This document shows positions 53,088 through 62,394 of a stretch of DNA of 64,000 bases, piece after piece (within the stretch, counting starts at the first letter, position 1; every line of letters starts with the position of its first letter). Origin of the DNA: Streptomyces sp. TRM68367 (GTDB lineage Bacteria > Actinomycetota > Actinomycetes > Streptomycetales > Streptomycetaceae); NCBI RefSeq assembly GCF_014495685.1, contig NZ_JACTVI010000002.1, positions 131,614 to 195,613 of the forward strand. The letters run 5' to 3'. A model generated the notes under the pieces. That model was not told the origin of the DNA. It did no database searches and saw only the letters and a program-made list of their open reading frames with translations. A program made the translations under genes and the position numbers.

Positions 53088-53501
53088 CTAAATGCGCAAT
53101 ACGGATGTTGCGGTCACGGAATCGGTGACCAGGTCCGCGATGCCGGTCCTCATGCCGGAGTGCGGCAACAGACGGCAGGGTGCGGTCACTTCGAGTGGCG
53201 AAGTGCCGGGCGGAGGCACATCGAGGGCCTCGTTCGGCTGGTTCGGGGCGCAGTTGTGCGCGGAGTCCACGAACTCGCCGTCCTCGTGCTGGCGGTGCTC
53301 GTCGTCGGCCGGAGACTCCGGTTCATCCACGGGAAGTGATGCGGTGACGCCCGCTGCGAGGTGCCCGGCGGCACTCTCTCCATGCAGTCCATGGGTGAAC
53401 AGCAGGCTGAACAGCAACATTGCGAGCCACAGCGGACGGGACAGCTGCGGAGCCCGTGTACGGGCTCGCGGCGTGGCTGCGGCCGTCCGTTCCGTGAGCA
53501 C
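53088..53501 (-). CDS. DUF6153-like exported protein
   Basis: 137 residues: helix LWLAMLLFSLLFTHGLHG, then an acidic His-containing stretch and a tail with two Cys ending VTATSVLRI. It shares the arrangement and end (LRI) of the protein at 44639. GTG start. It lacks a CsoR or CTAAG box in the sequence before it. A copper-binding role is possible. Confidence 0.6.
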   Translation of the reverse strand: MLTERTAAATPRARTRAPQLSRPLWLAMLLFSLLFTHGLHGESAAGHLAAGVTASLPVDEPESPADDEHRQHEDGEFVDSAHNCAPNQPNEALDVPPPGTSPLEVTAPCRLLPHSGMRTGIADLVTDSVTATSVLRI

Positions 53502-53644
53502 GGCGTGATCATAGCGAGTCCGGACGACGCTGTGCCGTCGACTTCAAGGTCGCCTGCGCACTTGTGCCGCCGTCTCCCGGTACCTGGCTTCGGTGCTCTT
53601 GGAGTCATACGTCGCGCCGCTAATGGAGACGTTTTGAATTGACA

Positions 53645-53659
53645 GAGACAAAGTGTCTC
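53645..53659 (+). promoter_or_regulatory. Inverted repeat overlapping a promoter
   Basis: GAGACA-AAG-TGTCTC follows directly on TTGACA (53639-53644), a candidate -35, with TAAAGC about 17 bases on as a weak -10. A repressor bound there could block the methyltransferase at 53732. Confidence 0.4.
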
Positions 53660-53731
53660 GATAAAGCTGGTTGTCGTCATGAGGTCCGGGCGGCGATCCG
53701 GAGCGCCCGACGCGACGGGAAGGACACCGGC

Positions 53732-54364
53732 ATGGCTGGCTCACTCCATTACTCCCACCACCCCCACCCTGGCTCCGGGGAACCGCCGGAGCCCGACGAT
53801 CTGTACGCCGAGCCGCCGCCCTGGGACATCGGCCGCCCGCAACCGGCATTCCTTGCCCTCGCCGAGGCGGGTGCCATCCGGGGCCGGGTACTGGACGCCG
53901 GTTGCGGGACCGGCGAGCACGTGCTCATGTGTGCCGCGCTCGGCCTGGACGCCACCGGCATCGACCTCGCCTCCCGGGCCCTGCGCACCGCGGAGGGGAA
54001 GGCTCACGAGCGGGGCCGCACGGCGCGGTTCCTGCGCTGGGACGCCCTGAAGCTGGTCGACCTGCACGAAACCTTCGGCACCGTGCTCGACTGCGGCCTC
54101 TTCCACATCTTCGGCAGCGACGACCGCGCCGCCTACGTCGACAGCCTGCGGGCCGCGATCCGGCCGGGCGGCCGCTACTTCATGCTGTGCTTCAGCGACC
54201 GGCAGCCCGGCGAGTGGGGACGGGTACACAAGCTCGCGCGAGCCGAGATCGAGGCCTCGTTCGCCGAAGGATGGCGCATCGACTCCATCGAGCCCAGCAC
54301 GATCGACATCACCACCGACCCGGACGGCATCCGGGCCTGGCTCGTCGCCCTCACCAGGACCTGA
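53732..54364 (+). CDS. SAM-dependent methyltransferase
   Basis: 210 residues. VLDAGCGTGEHVLMCAALGL (SAM motif I), FLRWDALKL and GLFHIFGSDDRAAYVDSL. A His-rich start (HYSHHPHPG). The ATG at 53732 follows GGAAGGAC. The class methylates small molecules, thiols or metalloids such as tellurite. It lies just before the DUF2218 protein. Confidence 0.85.
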   Translation: MAGSLHYSHHPHPGSGEPPEPDDLYAEPPPWDIGRPQPAFLALAEAGAIRGRVLDAGCGTGEHVLMCAALGLDATGIDLASRALRTAEGKAHERGRTARFLRWDALKLVDLHETFGTVLDCGLFHIFGSDDRAAYVDSLRAAIRPGGRYFMLCFSDRQPGEWGRVHKLARAEIEASFAEGWRIDSIEPSTIDITTDPDGIRAWLVALTRT

Positions 54365-54392
54365 ACCCGTGAGCGGCCCGGAAGGGAACGCC

Positions 54393-55025
54393 ATGCTGAC
54401 TGCGGAAGCCCGCGTCGAGACCGAACGCGCGAGCCGCTACCTCGACCAACTCTGCCGACACGCCCAGCAGATGCAACGACACCCCCACTATCGGCAGGGC
54501 GCTCAGGGCAGCACAGACACGCACAGGCCCCCCGTGGTGCATCACATCGAACGGACCGATACCGATGGGACCGTCCGCCTGAGCCTGGGCCAGTGGACCT
54601 TGCGGGCCACCACGGACGCGCTGGTGATGCGCGTCGAGGCCGCCACCGAGGAAGATCTGCAACGGATGCGAGATCTCATCGCCGCACGCGTCGAAAAGAT
54701 CGGCAGGCGCGACCACCTGACAGTGGCCTGGCGACAGCCGCCGGAAGCGCCCAGCGCTCTTCCCGGTGCAGGCGACCAGGCAGACGCCCCGCACCCGAAG
54801 GAGCACGGTCACGCCAGCGGCACGACCCGCCGGTGGACCGTCAGGGCGGTCATCGGAGCCGTGGCGCTGCTGGCCGTCGCGCATCTGGTGCTGGGCGGCT
54901 CCTTGCTGGCGGCTTCGCGGTGGCTGGGCTGGGGCGCCGGCGCCGTCATCGTGGCGGTCGTCCTCGTGAAGGTCATCGGGATGGGCGGTTTTGCCGCCCA
55001 CCACCGCCGCAGGCGCACCCGGTGA
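54393..55025 (+). CDS. DUF2218 protein with membrane tail
   Basis: 210 residues. The DUF2218-type domain (ARVETERASRYLDQLCRHAQ, LSLGQWTLRATTDALVMRVE) is followed by a linker and two membrane helices. DUF2218 proteins resemble metal-linked or siderophore-related factors. The ATG at 54393 has GGAAGGGAACGCC upstream and is better than the GTG at 54369. The next 296 bases (55026-55321) are empty. Confidence 0.72.
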   Translation: MLTAEARVETERASRYLDQLCRHAQQMQRHPHYRQGAQGSTDTHRPPVVHHIERTDTDGTVRLSLGQWTLRATTDALVMRVEAATEEDLQRMRDLIAARVEKIGRRDHLTVAWRQPPEAPSALPGAGDQADAPHPKEHGHASGTTRRWTVRAVIGAVALLAVAHLVLGGSLLAASRWLGWGAGAVIVAVVLVKVIGMGGFAAHHRRRRTR

Positions 55026-55321
55026 CGCGGACGCGGGCCGTCGCCTGCCCGCGAGAAACGAGCAGAGAAGCACCTATAAGCGCTTTCGACGTTCCCGGTC
55101 AGGTCCAGTGTCTCTACCTGTCTCAGCTCGTTGACGGGGAGCACGTAGAACGGGAGCTGGGCTGTAGGCGAGCAAGGCGTGCCCGTTCGGGCCCGACGGT
55201 CCGCGGCGTCCGTGTCTCGTGGCGGCAACTGTCCTCAGGCGCCAGTTGGCGGTTCAAGACAGCAGTGCGGGCCGTGCGGGCCCGTCCGAAGCGTTGAACG
55301 GACCCGCCACGCTGCCCGCGC

Positions 55322-56314
55322 TCAGGCCAGGACGGCAGCCGCTTCCTGCTCCGCCTCAGCAGCCCTCAGGGCGGCCAGGTACCGCTCGGCGTCCAGCGCG
55401 GCCGCGCAACCGGAGCCGGCCGCGGTGATGGCCTGGCGATAGGTGTGGTCGACGACATCGCCCGCAGCGAACACGCCAGGGATGTTCGTACGCGTGGACG
55501 GGGACTGCACCTTCAGGTAGCCGTCGTCGTCCAACTCCAGCTGGCCCTTGAACAGTTCGGTGCGCGGATCGTGGCCGATGGCGATGAACAGGCCCGTTAC
55601 GTCCAGGTCGCGGGTGGCGTCGGTGGAGACGTCGTGCAGAACGACCCCGGCCAGCATCCCGTTCACTTCCTTGATCTCGGCGACCTCGCTGTCGAGGGCG
55701 AAGGAGATCTTGTCGTCGGCGAACGCCCGGTCCTGCATGACCTTCGAGGCCCGCAGGGTGGAGCGGCGGTGGACAACGGTGACCGAGCGGGCGAACCGGG
55801 TGAGGAAGGTGGCTTCCTCCATGGCGGTGTCGCCGCCGCCGACCACGGCGATGTCGCGGTCACGGAAGAAGAACCCGTCGCAGGTCGCGCACCAGGACAC
55901 GCCGCGGCCGGAGAGTTCGTCCTCCTTGGGCAGGCCGAGCTTGCGGTAGCCGGAGCCGGTGGCGACGATCACGGTCTTCGCGCGGTGGACGGTGCCGGCC
56001 GTGTCGGTGAGCAGCTTGATGTCGCCGGTGAGGTCGACGGCGGTGATGTCGTCGTCGATCATCTCGGCGCCGAACTTCTCGGCCTGGGCCCGCATGTTCT
56101 CCATCAGGACGGGGCCGTCGATGCCCTCGGGGAAGCCGGGGAAGTTCTCGACCTCGGTCGTGGTGGTCAGCGAGCCGCCGACGAAGATGCTGCTGCCGAA
56201 CAGCACGGGCTTGAGCTGCGCGCGGGCGGCATACAGGGCGGCGGTATATCCGGCGGGGCCGGAGCCGATGACGATGACCTCGCGCACGTCGTCGGAGTCC
56301 GTCACGGTGTTCAC
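55322..56314 (-). CDS. trxB: Thioredoxin reductase
   Basis: 330 residues. FAD motif [16 protein letters not shown], redox CATC (C142, C145), NADPH motif [12 protein letters not shown] and a final [16 protein letters not shown]. In arsenic clusters such an enzyme (ArsT-like) keeps thioredoxin and ArsC reduced. It overlaps arsC by 4 bases. Confidence 0.93.
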   Translation of the reverse strand: MNTVTDSDDVREVIVIGSGPAGYTAALYAARAQLKPVLFGSSIFVGGSLTTTTEVENFPGFPEGIDGPVLMENMRAQAEKFGAEMIDDDITAVDLTGDIKLLTDTAGTVHRAKTVIVATGSGYRKLGLPKEDELSGRGVSWCATCDGFFFRDRDIAVVGGGDTAMEEATFLTRFARSVTVVHRRSTLRASKVMQDRAFADDKISFALDSEVAEIKEVNGMLAGVVLHDVSTDATRDLDVTGLFIAIGHDPRTELFKGQLELDDDGYLKVQSPSTRTNIPGVFAAGDVVDHTYRQAITAAGSGCAAALDAERYLAALRAAEAEQEAAAVLA

Positions 56315-56706
56315 GCCTCCCGCTTGGCGTCGATCTCGGCGATCAGGGCCTCGATACGGGTCTTGATCTCGTCGCGGATCGGGCGGACGGACTCGACGCC
56401 CTTGCCGGCTGGGTCCTCCAGGGCCCAGTCGAGGTACTTCTTGCCAGGGAAGATCGGGCAGGCGTCGCCGCAGCCCATGGTGATGACGTAGTCGGATGCC
56501 TGCACGGCCTCGGTGGTCAGAATCTTCGGCTTGGCGTCGGCGATGTCGATGCCGACCTCGGCCATCGCCTCGACGGCGGCCGGGTTGACCTGGTCGCCCG
56601 GGATGGACCCGGCGGAGCGGACCTCGATCCGGTCCCCCGCGAGGTGATTGAGGAATCCGGCGGCCATCTGAGAGCGGCCCGCGTTGTGGACGCAGACGAA
56701 CAGCAC
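56311..56706 (-). CDS. arsC: Arsenate reductase (LMW-PTP type), shortened N-terminus
   Basis: 131 residues from a GTG at 56706. P-loop CVHNAGRS (C5, R11), then [15 protein letters not shown] with C79 and C83. Usual relatives have a few more residues before VLFVC; here that part is missing because the acr3 fragment begins within 10 bases. A TTG at 56754 would restore length using antisense acr3 sequence. It may still work if translated. Confidence 0.8.
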   Translation of the reverse strand: MLFVCVHNAGRSQMAAGFLNHLAGDRIEVRSAGSIPGDQVNPAAVEAMAEVGIDIADAKPKILTTEAVQASDYVITMGCGDACPIFPGKKYLDWALEDPAGKGVESVRPIRDEIKTRIEALIAEIDAKREA

Positions 56707-56712
56707 GGAGGC

Positions 56713-57297
56713 GACCTGCTGCCGGGCTGGCTGGGCCTCGGGAATGGTGAGCAACTGGACATCTCCATGTGGGAGATCGCCCTGAACGTCGTCATCTTCC
56801 TTGGCGTCCCGCTGCTGGCCGGCTTCCTCACCCGCCGCATCGGCGAGCAGAAGCTGGGCCGCGAGAAGTATGAGTCCACCTTCCTTCCGAAGATCGGCCC
56901 GTGGGCGCTGTACGGGCTGCTCTTCACGATCGTCATCCTCTTCGCGCTGCAGGGGAAGACCATCACCTCGCAGCCGCTGGACGTGGCCCGCATCGCGCTC
57001 CCGCTGCTGGTGTACTTCGCGGTGATGTGGTTCGGCACCTTCGTCCTCGGCAAGGTGATCGGCCTCGCGTACGACCGCACGGCGACCCTCGCCTTCACCG
57101 CCGCCGGCAACAACTTCGAGCTGGCCATCGCGGTCGCCATCGCCACCTTCGGCGTCACCAGCGGCCAAGCACTGTCGGGTGTCGTCGGCCCGCTGATCGA
57201 GGTGCCGGTCCTGGTCGGGCTCGTGTACGTCTCACTGGCCTGGCGTCGCAAGTTCGGTGCCGGCCAACAGCTGACGGCAGCAGCGCAGGAGAGCTGA
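56713..57297 (+). pseudogene. acr3: Truncated ACR3-type arsenite exporter
   Basis: About 194 codons of the C-terminal half ([54 protein letters not shown]). The N-terminal half, including the helix with the essential Cys, is absent. Internal ATG at 56767 (MWEIALNV). The break lies against the arsC start, so one event removed both 5' ends. It cannot transport arsenite as is. Confidence 0.8.
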
Positions 57298-57548
57298 TGC
57301 ACTGTCTGGACTGCACCGGCATCGGTGCGCAGGTCGCCGCCGTCGGGGTCTGCGCCCAGTGCCAAGCCGCCGTCTGCGCCGTCCACGCCGAAATCACCGA
57401 GCAGTACCTGACTTGCACGAAACCGATCTCCCGCTCGGTGGCCACCGAGCCACCGGTACGGCGGCTGCTGTGCGGGACCTGCGCCGCGGCCCACCGCGCC
57501 CACGCGGCGTGCTGCCCGCAGACCGCGCACACCATCCGGACTTCGTGA
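57297..57548 (+). CDS. DUF2180-type Cys-rich protein
   Basis: 83 residues with at least ten Cys ([40 protein letters not shown]), a zinc-ribbon-like pattern with a conserved His. The ATG overlaps the acr3 stop (TGATG), and its stop overlaps arsO in the same way, so translation is coupled. Function in arsenic loci unknown. Confidence 0.78.
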   Translation: MHCLDCTGIGAQVAAVGVCAQCQAAVCAVHAEITEQYLTCTKPISRSVATEPPVRRLLCGTCAAAHRAHAACCPQTAHTIRTS

Positions 57549-58606
57549 TGAGTGTCCAGCGGACGCAAGTGGTGGTCGTCGGCGGCGGCCAAGCGGGACT
57601 CGCCGCCGGCTACCACCTGTGCCGCCACGGCGAGGACTTCGTCGTCCTCGACGCGCAGTCCACGCCGGGCGGCGCCTGGCAACACACCTGGGACTCCCTG
57701 CACCTGTTCTCCCCGGCCGCATACTCCTCCCTCCCCGGCCGCCTCATGCCCGCCCAACCGGGCGAGACGTACCCGGATGCCGGGCACGTGGTGGACTACC
57801 TCGCCGACTACGAGAAACGCTACGACCTGCCCGTCCAGCACGGCGTCCAGGTGGACGCCGTACGCCGCGACGGCGACCGGCTGCTGATAGAGACCGACGC
57901 GGGCAACTGGTCGACGCAAGCGGTCATCAGTGCCACAGGCACCTGGTCGCGCCCCTTTATCCCCGCCGTCCCCGGCCGCGGCGCCTTCGACGGCCGTCAG
58001 CTGCACACCGTGGGCTACCGGAGCCCGGCCGAATTCGCCGGACAGCGCGTCATCGTGGTCGGCGGCGGCAACTCGGGCGCGCAGATCGCAGCCGACCTCG
58101 CCCGCGTCGGCGTTGAGGTGACCTGGGCGACGCAGCGCCCGCCGCGGTTTCTGGCCGACGACATCGACGGCCGCGTCCTGTTCGACGTCGCCACCGCCCG
58201 CCGCCGCGCGCTCGACGCGGGCCGCACCGACACCGGCGGCATCGCCTCGCTCGGCGACATCGTGGCCGTGCCGCCGGTGCGCGCCGCCCGCGACGCCGGA
58301 CTTCTCCAGGCGCGGCCGATGTTCACCCGGCTCACCGCCACCGGCGTCGAGTGGGCCGACGGCATCAGCGCCACGGTGGACACGGTCATCTGGTGCACCG
58401 GTTTCCGACCGACCCTGGCACATCTGGCCCCGCTCGGACTGCGCGGACCACGCGGCCGCATCGCCACGGACGGTACGCGCGCCCTCGGTGAGCCGCGGCT
58501 GCATCTGCTCGGCTATGGGGATTGGACCGGCCCGGCTTCCGCCACGTTGATCGGCGTTGGCCGCCCGGCTCGGGACGCGGCCCGCGAGATCGCCACGCTC
58601 CTGTGA
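57548..58606 (+). CDS. arsO: ArsO-like flavin monooxygenase
   Basis: 352 residues. FAD site [38 protein letters not shown] site [16 protein letters not shown] and ATGTWSRPF. Flavoproteins of this kind accompany actinobacterial ars genes. The start overlaps the DUF2180 stop. Substrate not certain; it is assigned by context as an arsenic-linked enzyme. Confidence 0.82.
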   Translation: MSVQRTQVVVVGGGQAGLAAGYHLCRHGEDFVVLDAQSTPGGAWQHTWDSLHLFSPAAYSSLPGRLMPAQPGETYPDAGHVVDYLADYEKRYDLPVQHGVQVDAVRRDGDRLLIETDAGNWSTQAVISATGTWSRPFIPAVPGRGAFDGRQLHTVGYRSPAEFAGQRVIVVGGGNSGAQIAADLARVGVEVTWATQRPPRFLADDIDGRVLFDVATARRRALDAGRTDTGGIASLGDIVAVPPVRAARDAGLLQARPMFTRLTATGVEWADGISATVDTVIWCTGFRPTLAHLAPLGLRGPRGRIATDGTRALGEPRLHLLGYGDWTGPASATLIGVGRPARDAAREIATLL

Positions 58607-58644
58607 CTCTGCGCTCGGTGAGTGCAGCGGTGTCCCAGGCTGGA

Positions 58645-58689
58645 GCATCCTGGCGGCCCGGCGCCGGCTGCGCTGAGCGGCCAGGATGC
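58645..58689. terminator. Stem-loop between convergent genes
   Basis: GCATCCTGGC (58645-58654) pairs with GCCAGGATGC (58680-58689). Confidence 0.6.
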
Positions 58690-58700
58690 CGCTGACTTCC

Positions 58701-58847
58701 CTAGGCGGCCTTGATCATGGTCTTGCCGCAGCAGCATGTCGGGGCGTGCTGGCCGCCGCAGGTCGCAGGGGCGCCCTTGGTTACCGTCAGCTCGCACCCG
58801 CAGTTCTCATCGGGGCAGCGATACACCTCGCCCTCACGGAACGGCAT
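58701..58847 (-). CDS. 48-residue Cys-rich metal-binding peptide
   Basis: Eight Cys in 48 residues (YRCPDENCGCELTVTKGAP, then CGGQHAPTCCCGKTM). The ATG at 58847 follows GGAGGTGAGCGCG. It is a metallothionein-like or zinc-ribbon peptide and lies opposite the MerR gene under a MerR-type promoter, so it is the likely induced target. Confidence 0.8.
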   Translation of the reverse strand: MPFREGEVYRCPDENCGCELTVTKGAPATCGGQHAPTCCCGKTMIKAA

Positions 58848-58889
58848 CGCGCTCACCTCCCTGTTTACGTGTTCCGGTTCTCGCGAGCG

Positions 58890-58921
58890 ACGCTAGAACC
58901 TGGCCCCAGGGGCAAGGTCAA
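58890..58921 (-). promoter_or_regulatory. MerR-type promoter/operator
   Basis: On the minus strand TTGACC (58916-58921) is -35 and TAGCGT (58890-58895) a -10, separated by an overlong spacer of 20 bases. The spacer holds the inverted repeat ACCTTGCCCCTGGGGCCAGGT. Long spacers are the mark of MerR activation. Confidence 0.75.
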
Positions 58922-58942
58922 CACTGGACGGGAGGAGGGAGC

Positions 58943-59356
58943 ATGGCGATGGCGATGCCAGGGATGACCATCGGGCAGACGGCGCAGGCGGCCGGGCTCA
59001 CGCGCAAGGCCGTCCGGATCTATGAGGCCAAGGGGTTGCTGCCGAAGGCGGAGCGTAGCGCGGCCGGCTACCGGCTCTACAGTCCGGATGACGTCGAGCT
59101 GCTGACGTTCATCCGCAGGGCGCGCGCTCTGGGCCTGCACCTGGAAGACGTGCGTGAGGTGCTGAATATCCGCCGCGGCGGCACACCGCCGTGCGACGCC
59201 GTCCGTGACCTGCTGGACGCGCGCATCGCCGAGATCGACGCAACCGTCACAGATCTCCTGGTATTGCGCCAGACCCTGGTGGAGACCCGCCGGACCGCCG
59301 ACGACCGGCCGTGCGGAGAGCCGGCCACGGTCTGTTCGATCATCGAGGACGTCTGA
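58943..59356 (+). CDS. MerR-family metal regulator
   Basis: 137 residues. Winged helix (TIGQTAQAAGLTRKAVRIYE), a long dimer helix, and metal ligands C84, C124 and C131. This set resembles CadR/PbrR/ZntR-type sensors of divalent metals. The ATG follows GGAGGAGGGAGC. It should activate the Cys-rich peptide gene. Confidence 0.9.
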   Translation: MAMAMPGMTIGQTAQAAGLTRKAVRIYEAKGLLPKAERSAAGYRLYSPDDVELLTFIRRARALGLHLEDVREVLNIRRGGTPPCDAVRDLLDARIAEIDATVTDLLVLRQTLVETRRTADDRPCGEPATVCSIIEDV

Positions 59357-59571
59357 GCGGCCCGCCCGGACATAGCCGCGGGCCGACGGCGCTCGGTCAG
59401 TTCCGCGCCGCGCCACGGGCGACGCTCCCGGGCGCCGACGCGGAAAGAGCACGCCGCCCGGACGCTCGCTCTCGCGGCTGTCGCGCCGATCCTCCGGGAC
59501 CGGCGCGCAGACGTGGTCGTTGAGAGAATGGGATGCAGATGCGCACACTGCTCGCCGCTGAGGAGGTCGCC

Positions 59572-59910
59572 GTGGCAGACGAACGCCCCGCGCGGCAGCA
59601 GACCGGGACGGTGAGGATCGCCGAGACCGACGGGCAGCGCGCCGTCCTGGCCTTCTCGGGTGTCCTGGACGCGCACGTGCTGCGCGAGCTGGAGGAACGA
59701 CTCCTCGACCAGCGCCTGCGGCAGGCAGGCGTCTGGGTGCTGGAGATGAGCGACCTCGAACGGCTGGACCTCGCGTGCGCCTACGCCTTGCTCCGCGCGG
59801 TGACGAGTGCCCCGGAGCCGACCGCCCTCACCGTCCGCGGCGCTCGCCGCAACGTGCAGCGGACCCTGCGGCATGCCGGCATCGATGCGGTGGCGACGAT
59901 CGAGGAGTAG
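59572..59910 (+). CDS. STAS-domain protein (anti-sigma antagonist-like)
   Basis: 112 residues, a STAS fold (RAVLAFSGVLDAHVLREL, VLEMSDLERLDLACAYALLR). The usual phosphorylatable Ser is not obvious (ERLDLA). The GTG at 59572 with AGGAGG upstream is preferred over 59533. No partner kinase is near. Confidence 0.75.
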   Translation: MADERPARQQTGTVRIAETDGQRAVLAFSGVLDAHVLRELEERLLDQRLRQAGVWVLEMSDLERLDLACAYALLRAVTSAPEPTALTVRGARRNVQRTLRHAGIDAVATIEE

Positions 59911-59960
59911 CCGACGACCACCCAGGCACGCGAGGATCCCCGGCGTGAAGGGCAGGCTGC

Positions 59961-60071
59961 TCAGGCGGCCGTGGTCAGCAGCTTGCCCGTCGCAGCGAGC
60001 ACCGACGGCTCGACGCGGTGGTACACCCAGGTGCCGCGCCGCTCGGAGGTGAGCAGCCCGGCCCCCGGCCG
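59961..60071 (-). pseudogene. arsR: C-terminal stub of an ArsR-type regulator
   Basis: The frame AGLLTSERRGTWVYHRVEPS then VLAATGKLLTTAA reads as the wing and last helix of an ArsR/ArsR-like repressor of the arsenic type. It has no start or DNA-binding helix. The remaining 59911-60294 holds nothing else, except a weak CsoR-like TACCC-CCGCC-GGGTA at 60097. Confidence 0.65.
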
Positions 60072-60294
60072 ACCCTCGGTGCGGGCCGCTGGTCCCTACC
60101 CCCGCCGGGTATCGCGGAGTAAGAATGGTATCCAGACCAGGCACGGCCCGGGGCCCTCACCGACCTGTGGGGGCAGGGTCGGGCACACCTGGGCCGAGGT
60201 TGCGGTCCATGTCACCGGGCTGGAGCCTTGAAAGTGTCCGCAGATGTGGCGTGGCCTGGCTGATCCTCAGCCCCGTCGAGAGGAGACGGGCCTC

Positions 60295-61069
60295 ATGAGC
60301 AGCATTACTCACCGCATAGCCACCCTGTTCCGGATGAAGGCGAACAAGGCCCTGGACAAGGCCGAGGACCCGCGCGAGGTCCTGGACTACTCCTACGCCC
60401 AGCAGCAGGAGATGCTGCAGAAGGTACGGCGGGGCGTGGCCGACGTGGCCACCAGCCGCAAACGCATCGAGTTGCAGATCAACCAGCTGCGGCAGTCCAG
60501 CGGCAAGCTGGAGGGGCAGGCGCAGCAGGCGCTCGCCGCCGGGCGAGGACCTCGCCCGCGAGGCCCTGACCCGGCGCACCGCGGTGGCCTCCCAGCTCAC
60601 GGACCTCCAGACCCAGCAGTCCACCCTCCAGGCGGAGGAGGAGAAGCTCACCCTGGCCTCGCAACGCCTTCAGACGAAGGTGGACACCTTCCGCACCAGC
60701 AAGGAGACCATCAAGGCCCGCTACACCGCGGCCGAGGCCCAGACCCGCATCGCCGAGGCCGTCACCGGCATCGGCGAGGAGCTGGGCGATGTCGGCATGG
60801 CCATGCAGCGCGCCCAGGACAAGACCGAACAGCTGCAGGCCCGCGCCAGCGCACTGGATGAACTGCTCGCCTCCGGAGCGCTGGAGGACGCCACGCTCCC
60901 CGCCGGCCGTGACGACATCCAGGCCGAACTCGAGCGCGTCACCGCGGGCCAGGACGTGGACAGGGAACTGGCCCGGATGAAGGCCCAGCTCCCCGCCTCC
61001 GCCACCCCGCCGGCCGTGGAAGGCGGAGCCGCCGCGCAGGGCCCGCCGGACCAGGAGGCGACACCATGA
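60295..61069 (+). pseudogene. pspA: PspA/IM30 family protein, frameshifted
   Basis: The start (SSITHRIATLFRMKANKALD, DPREVLDYSYAQQQEML) is in one frame until about 60545, ending QQALAAGR. The rest (EDLAREALTRRTAVASQLTD, then YTAAEAQTRIAEAVTG) is in another and ends at 61069. One base is missing near 60545-60552. Intact, it would be about 258 residues, a coiled-coil membrane-stress protein. It heads the psp unit. Confidence 0.8.
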
Positions 61070-61344
61070 TCATGCGGATTCTCGGCGAGGGCCAGTACGA
61101 GATCGCCGAAGAGCACCTGGCCCGGCTCAACGAGCTGGACTCCGCCCTGCAGTCAGCCGCCGACGCGGGCGACGAGACGGCGTTCGCCGCCGCCCTGTCG
61201 GCCCTGCTCGACGGGGTGCGCACCCTCGGCACACCGCTGCCGGACGAGACGATCACCCCGTCCGAGCTGGTCCTGCCCGATGCGGACACCAGCCTCACGC
61301 AGGTGCGGGACCTCCTCTCCGACGAGGGCCTCATCCCGGGGTGA
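61066..61344 (+). CDS. pspAA: PspA-associated protein PspAA
   Basis: 92 residues (MIMRILGEGQYEIAEEHLAR, LNELDSALQSA, SELVLPDADTSLTQV). It is found between pspA and htpX in actinobacteria. Its ATG overlaps the pspA stop and its stop overlaps htpX. Confidence 0.88.
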   Translation: MIMRILGEGQYEIAEEHLARLNELDSALQSAADAGDETAFAAALSALLDGVRTLGTPLPDETITPSELVLPDADTSLTQVRDLLSDEGLIPG

Positions 61345-62252
61345 TGGCGATGCGCAGCCGCTTTGCGCCGGACCGGCAACTGACGGCCCGGATGCTGGTC
61401 ACGATGTTCCTGCTCGGGTTGTTGTACGTGGCGTTCATCGCCGCGCTGATCGTGCTGCTGAAGTCCGTGGTCCTGGTGGTCGTCATCGCAGCCGGGCTGC
61501 TGGGCGCGCAGTACTGGTTCTCCGACCGGATCGCCCTGTACGCCATGCGCGGCCGTCTGGTCACCCGTGAGGAAGCGCCTCAGCTGCACGGCGTCATCGA
61601 CCGGCTGTGCGCCGCCGCGGACATGCCCAAGCCCCGCGTGGCCATCTCCCAGATGGACATGCCCAACGCGTTCGCCACCGGCCGCAACGCAGACCACGCG
61701 GTGGTCTGCGTGACCACCGGGCTGCAGCGCCGCCTGGAGCCCGCCGAGCTCGAAGGCGTCCTCGCCCACGAGCTGTCCCATGTCGCGCACCGCGACGTGG
61801 CGGTGATCACCATCGCCTCGTTCCTGGGTGTGATCGCGGGCCTGATCGTCCGCTTCGCCTTCTACTCCCAGCTGTTCGGCGGGCGTCAGCGCGACCAGAA
61901 CACCGCTGTCGCGCTCGCTCTCGTGATGGCGGTCTCCGCCCTGGTCTACGCGATCAGCTTCCTGTTGATCCGGGCGCTGTCCCGCTATCGGGAGCTGGCC
62001 GCCGACCGGGCCGGGTCCATGCTCACCGCGCGGCCCTCCGCCCTGGCCTCGGCTCTGACCAAGGTCACCGGTGACGTGGCCCGTATCCCCACCCAGGACC
62101 TGCGCACCGCCCAGGCGTTCAACGCCTTCTTCTTCACCCCCGCGCTCGGGCCCGGCACCACGGTGGCCAAACTGTTCTCCACCCACCCCAGCCTGGAGCG
62201 GCGCCTGGAGGCGCTCGCGGAGATCTCCGCCCAACTGGGCGAGTCGTCATGA
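61341..62252 (+). CDS. htpX: HtpX-like M48 membrane protease
   Basis: 303 residues, helices at the start, the zinc motif HELSH (143-147) with a later Glu (SRYRELAADRAG), and FSTHPSLERRLEAL near the end. It removes damaged membrane proteins. GTG start, coupled to pspAA. Confidence 0.92.
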   Translation: MMAMRSRFAPDRQLTARMLVTMFLLGLLYVAFIAALIVLLKSVVLVVVIAAGLLGAQYWFSDRIALYAMRGRLVTREEAPQLHGVIDRLCAAADMPKPRVAISQMDMPNAFATGRNADHAVVCVTTGLQRRLEPAELEGVLAHELSHVAHRDVAVITIASFLGVIAGLIVRFAFYSQLFGGRQRDQNTAVALALVMAVSALVYAISFLLIRALSRYRELAADRAGSMLTARPSALASALTKVTGDVARIPTQDLRTAQAFNAFFFTPALGPGTTVAKLFSTHPSLERRLEALAEISAQLGESS

Positions 62253-62344
62253 CCGCCGCCCACTGCGGTGCCGGCAACCCGGTCCGGTGCGCTGTGTCGG
62301 AGCCGGTCCGGGCGGGCTACGGGGCGGGAAGGAGCTGAACAGTC

Positions 62345-62394
62345 ATGGGTTTTCTGGATGTCCTGTTCGGGCGGAGCAAGCCGGTCAAGCCCGA
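62345..62394 (+). pseudogene. pspAB: 5' stub of pspAB
   Basis: Only MGFLDVLFGRSKPVKPD remains of PspAB, the protein that normally follows HtpX. After codon 17 the frame loses any likeness to the family. The break at about 62394 is joined to the trmO stub on the other strand. Confidence 0.65.

Noticed and set aside
53092..53508. Plus-strand frame opposite the DUF6153-like gene at 53088
   Set aside because: It lacks a ribosome site and its composition is Ser/Ala-rich noise; the minus-strand frame has a signal anchor.
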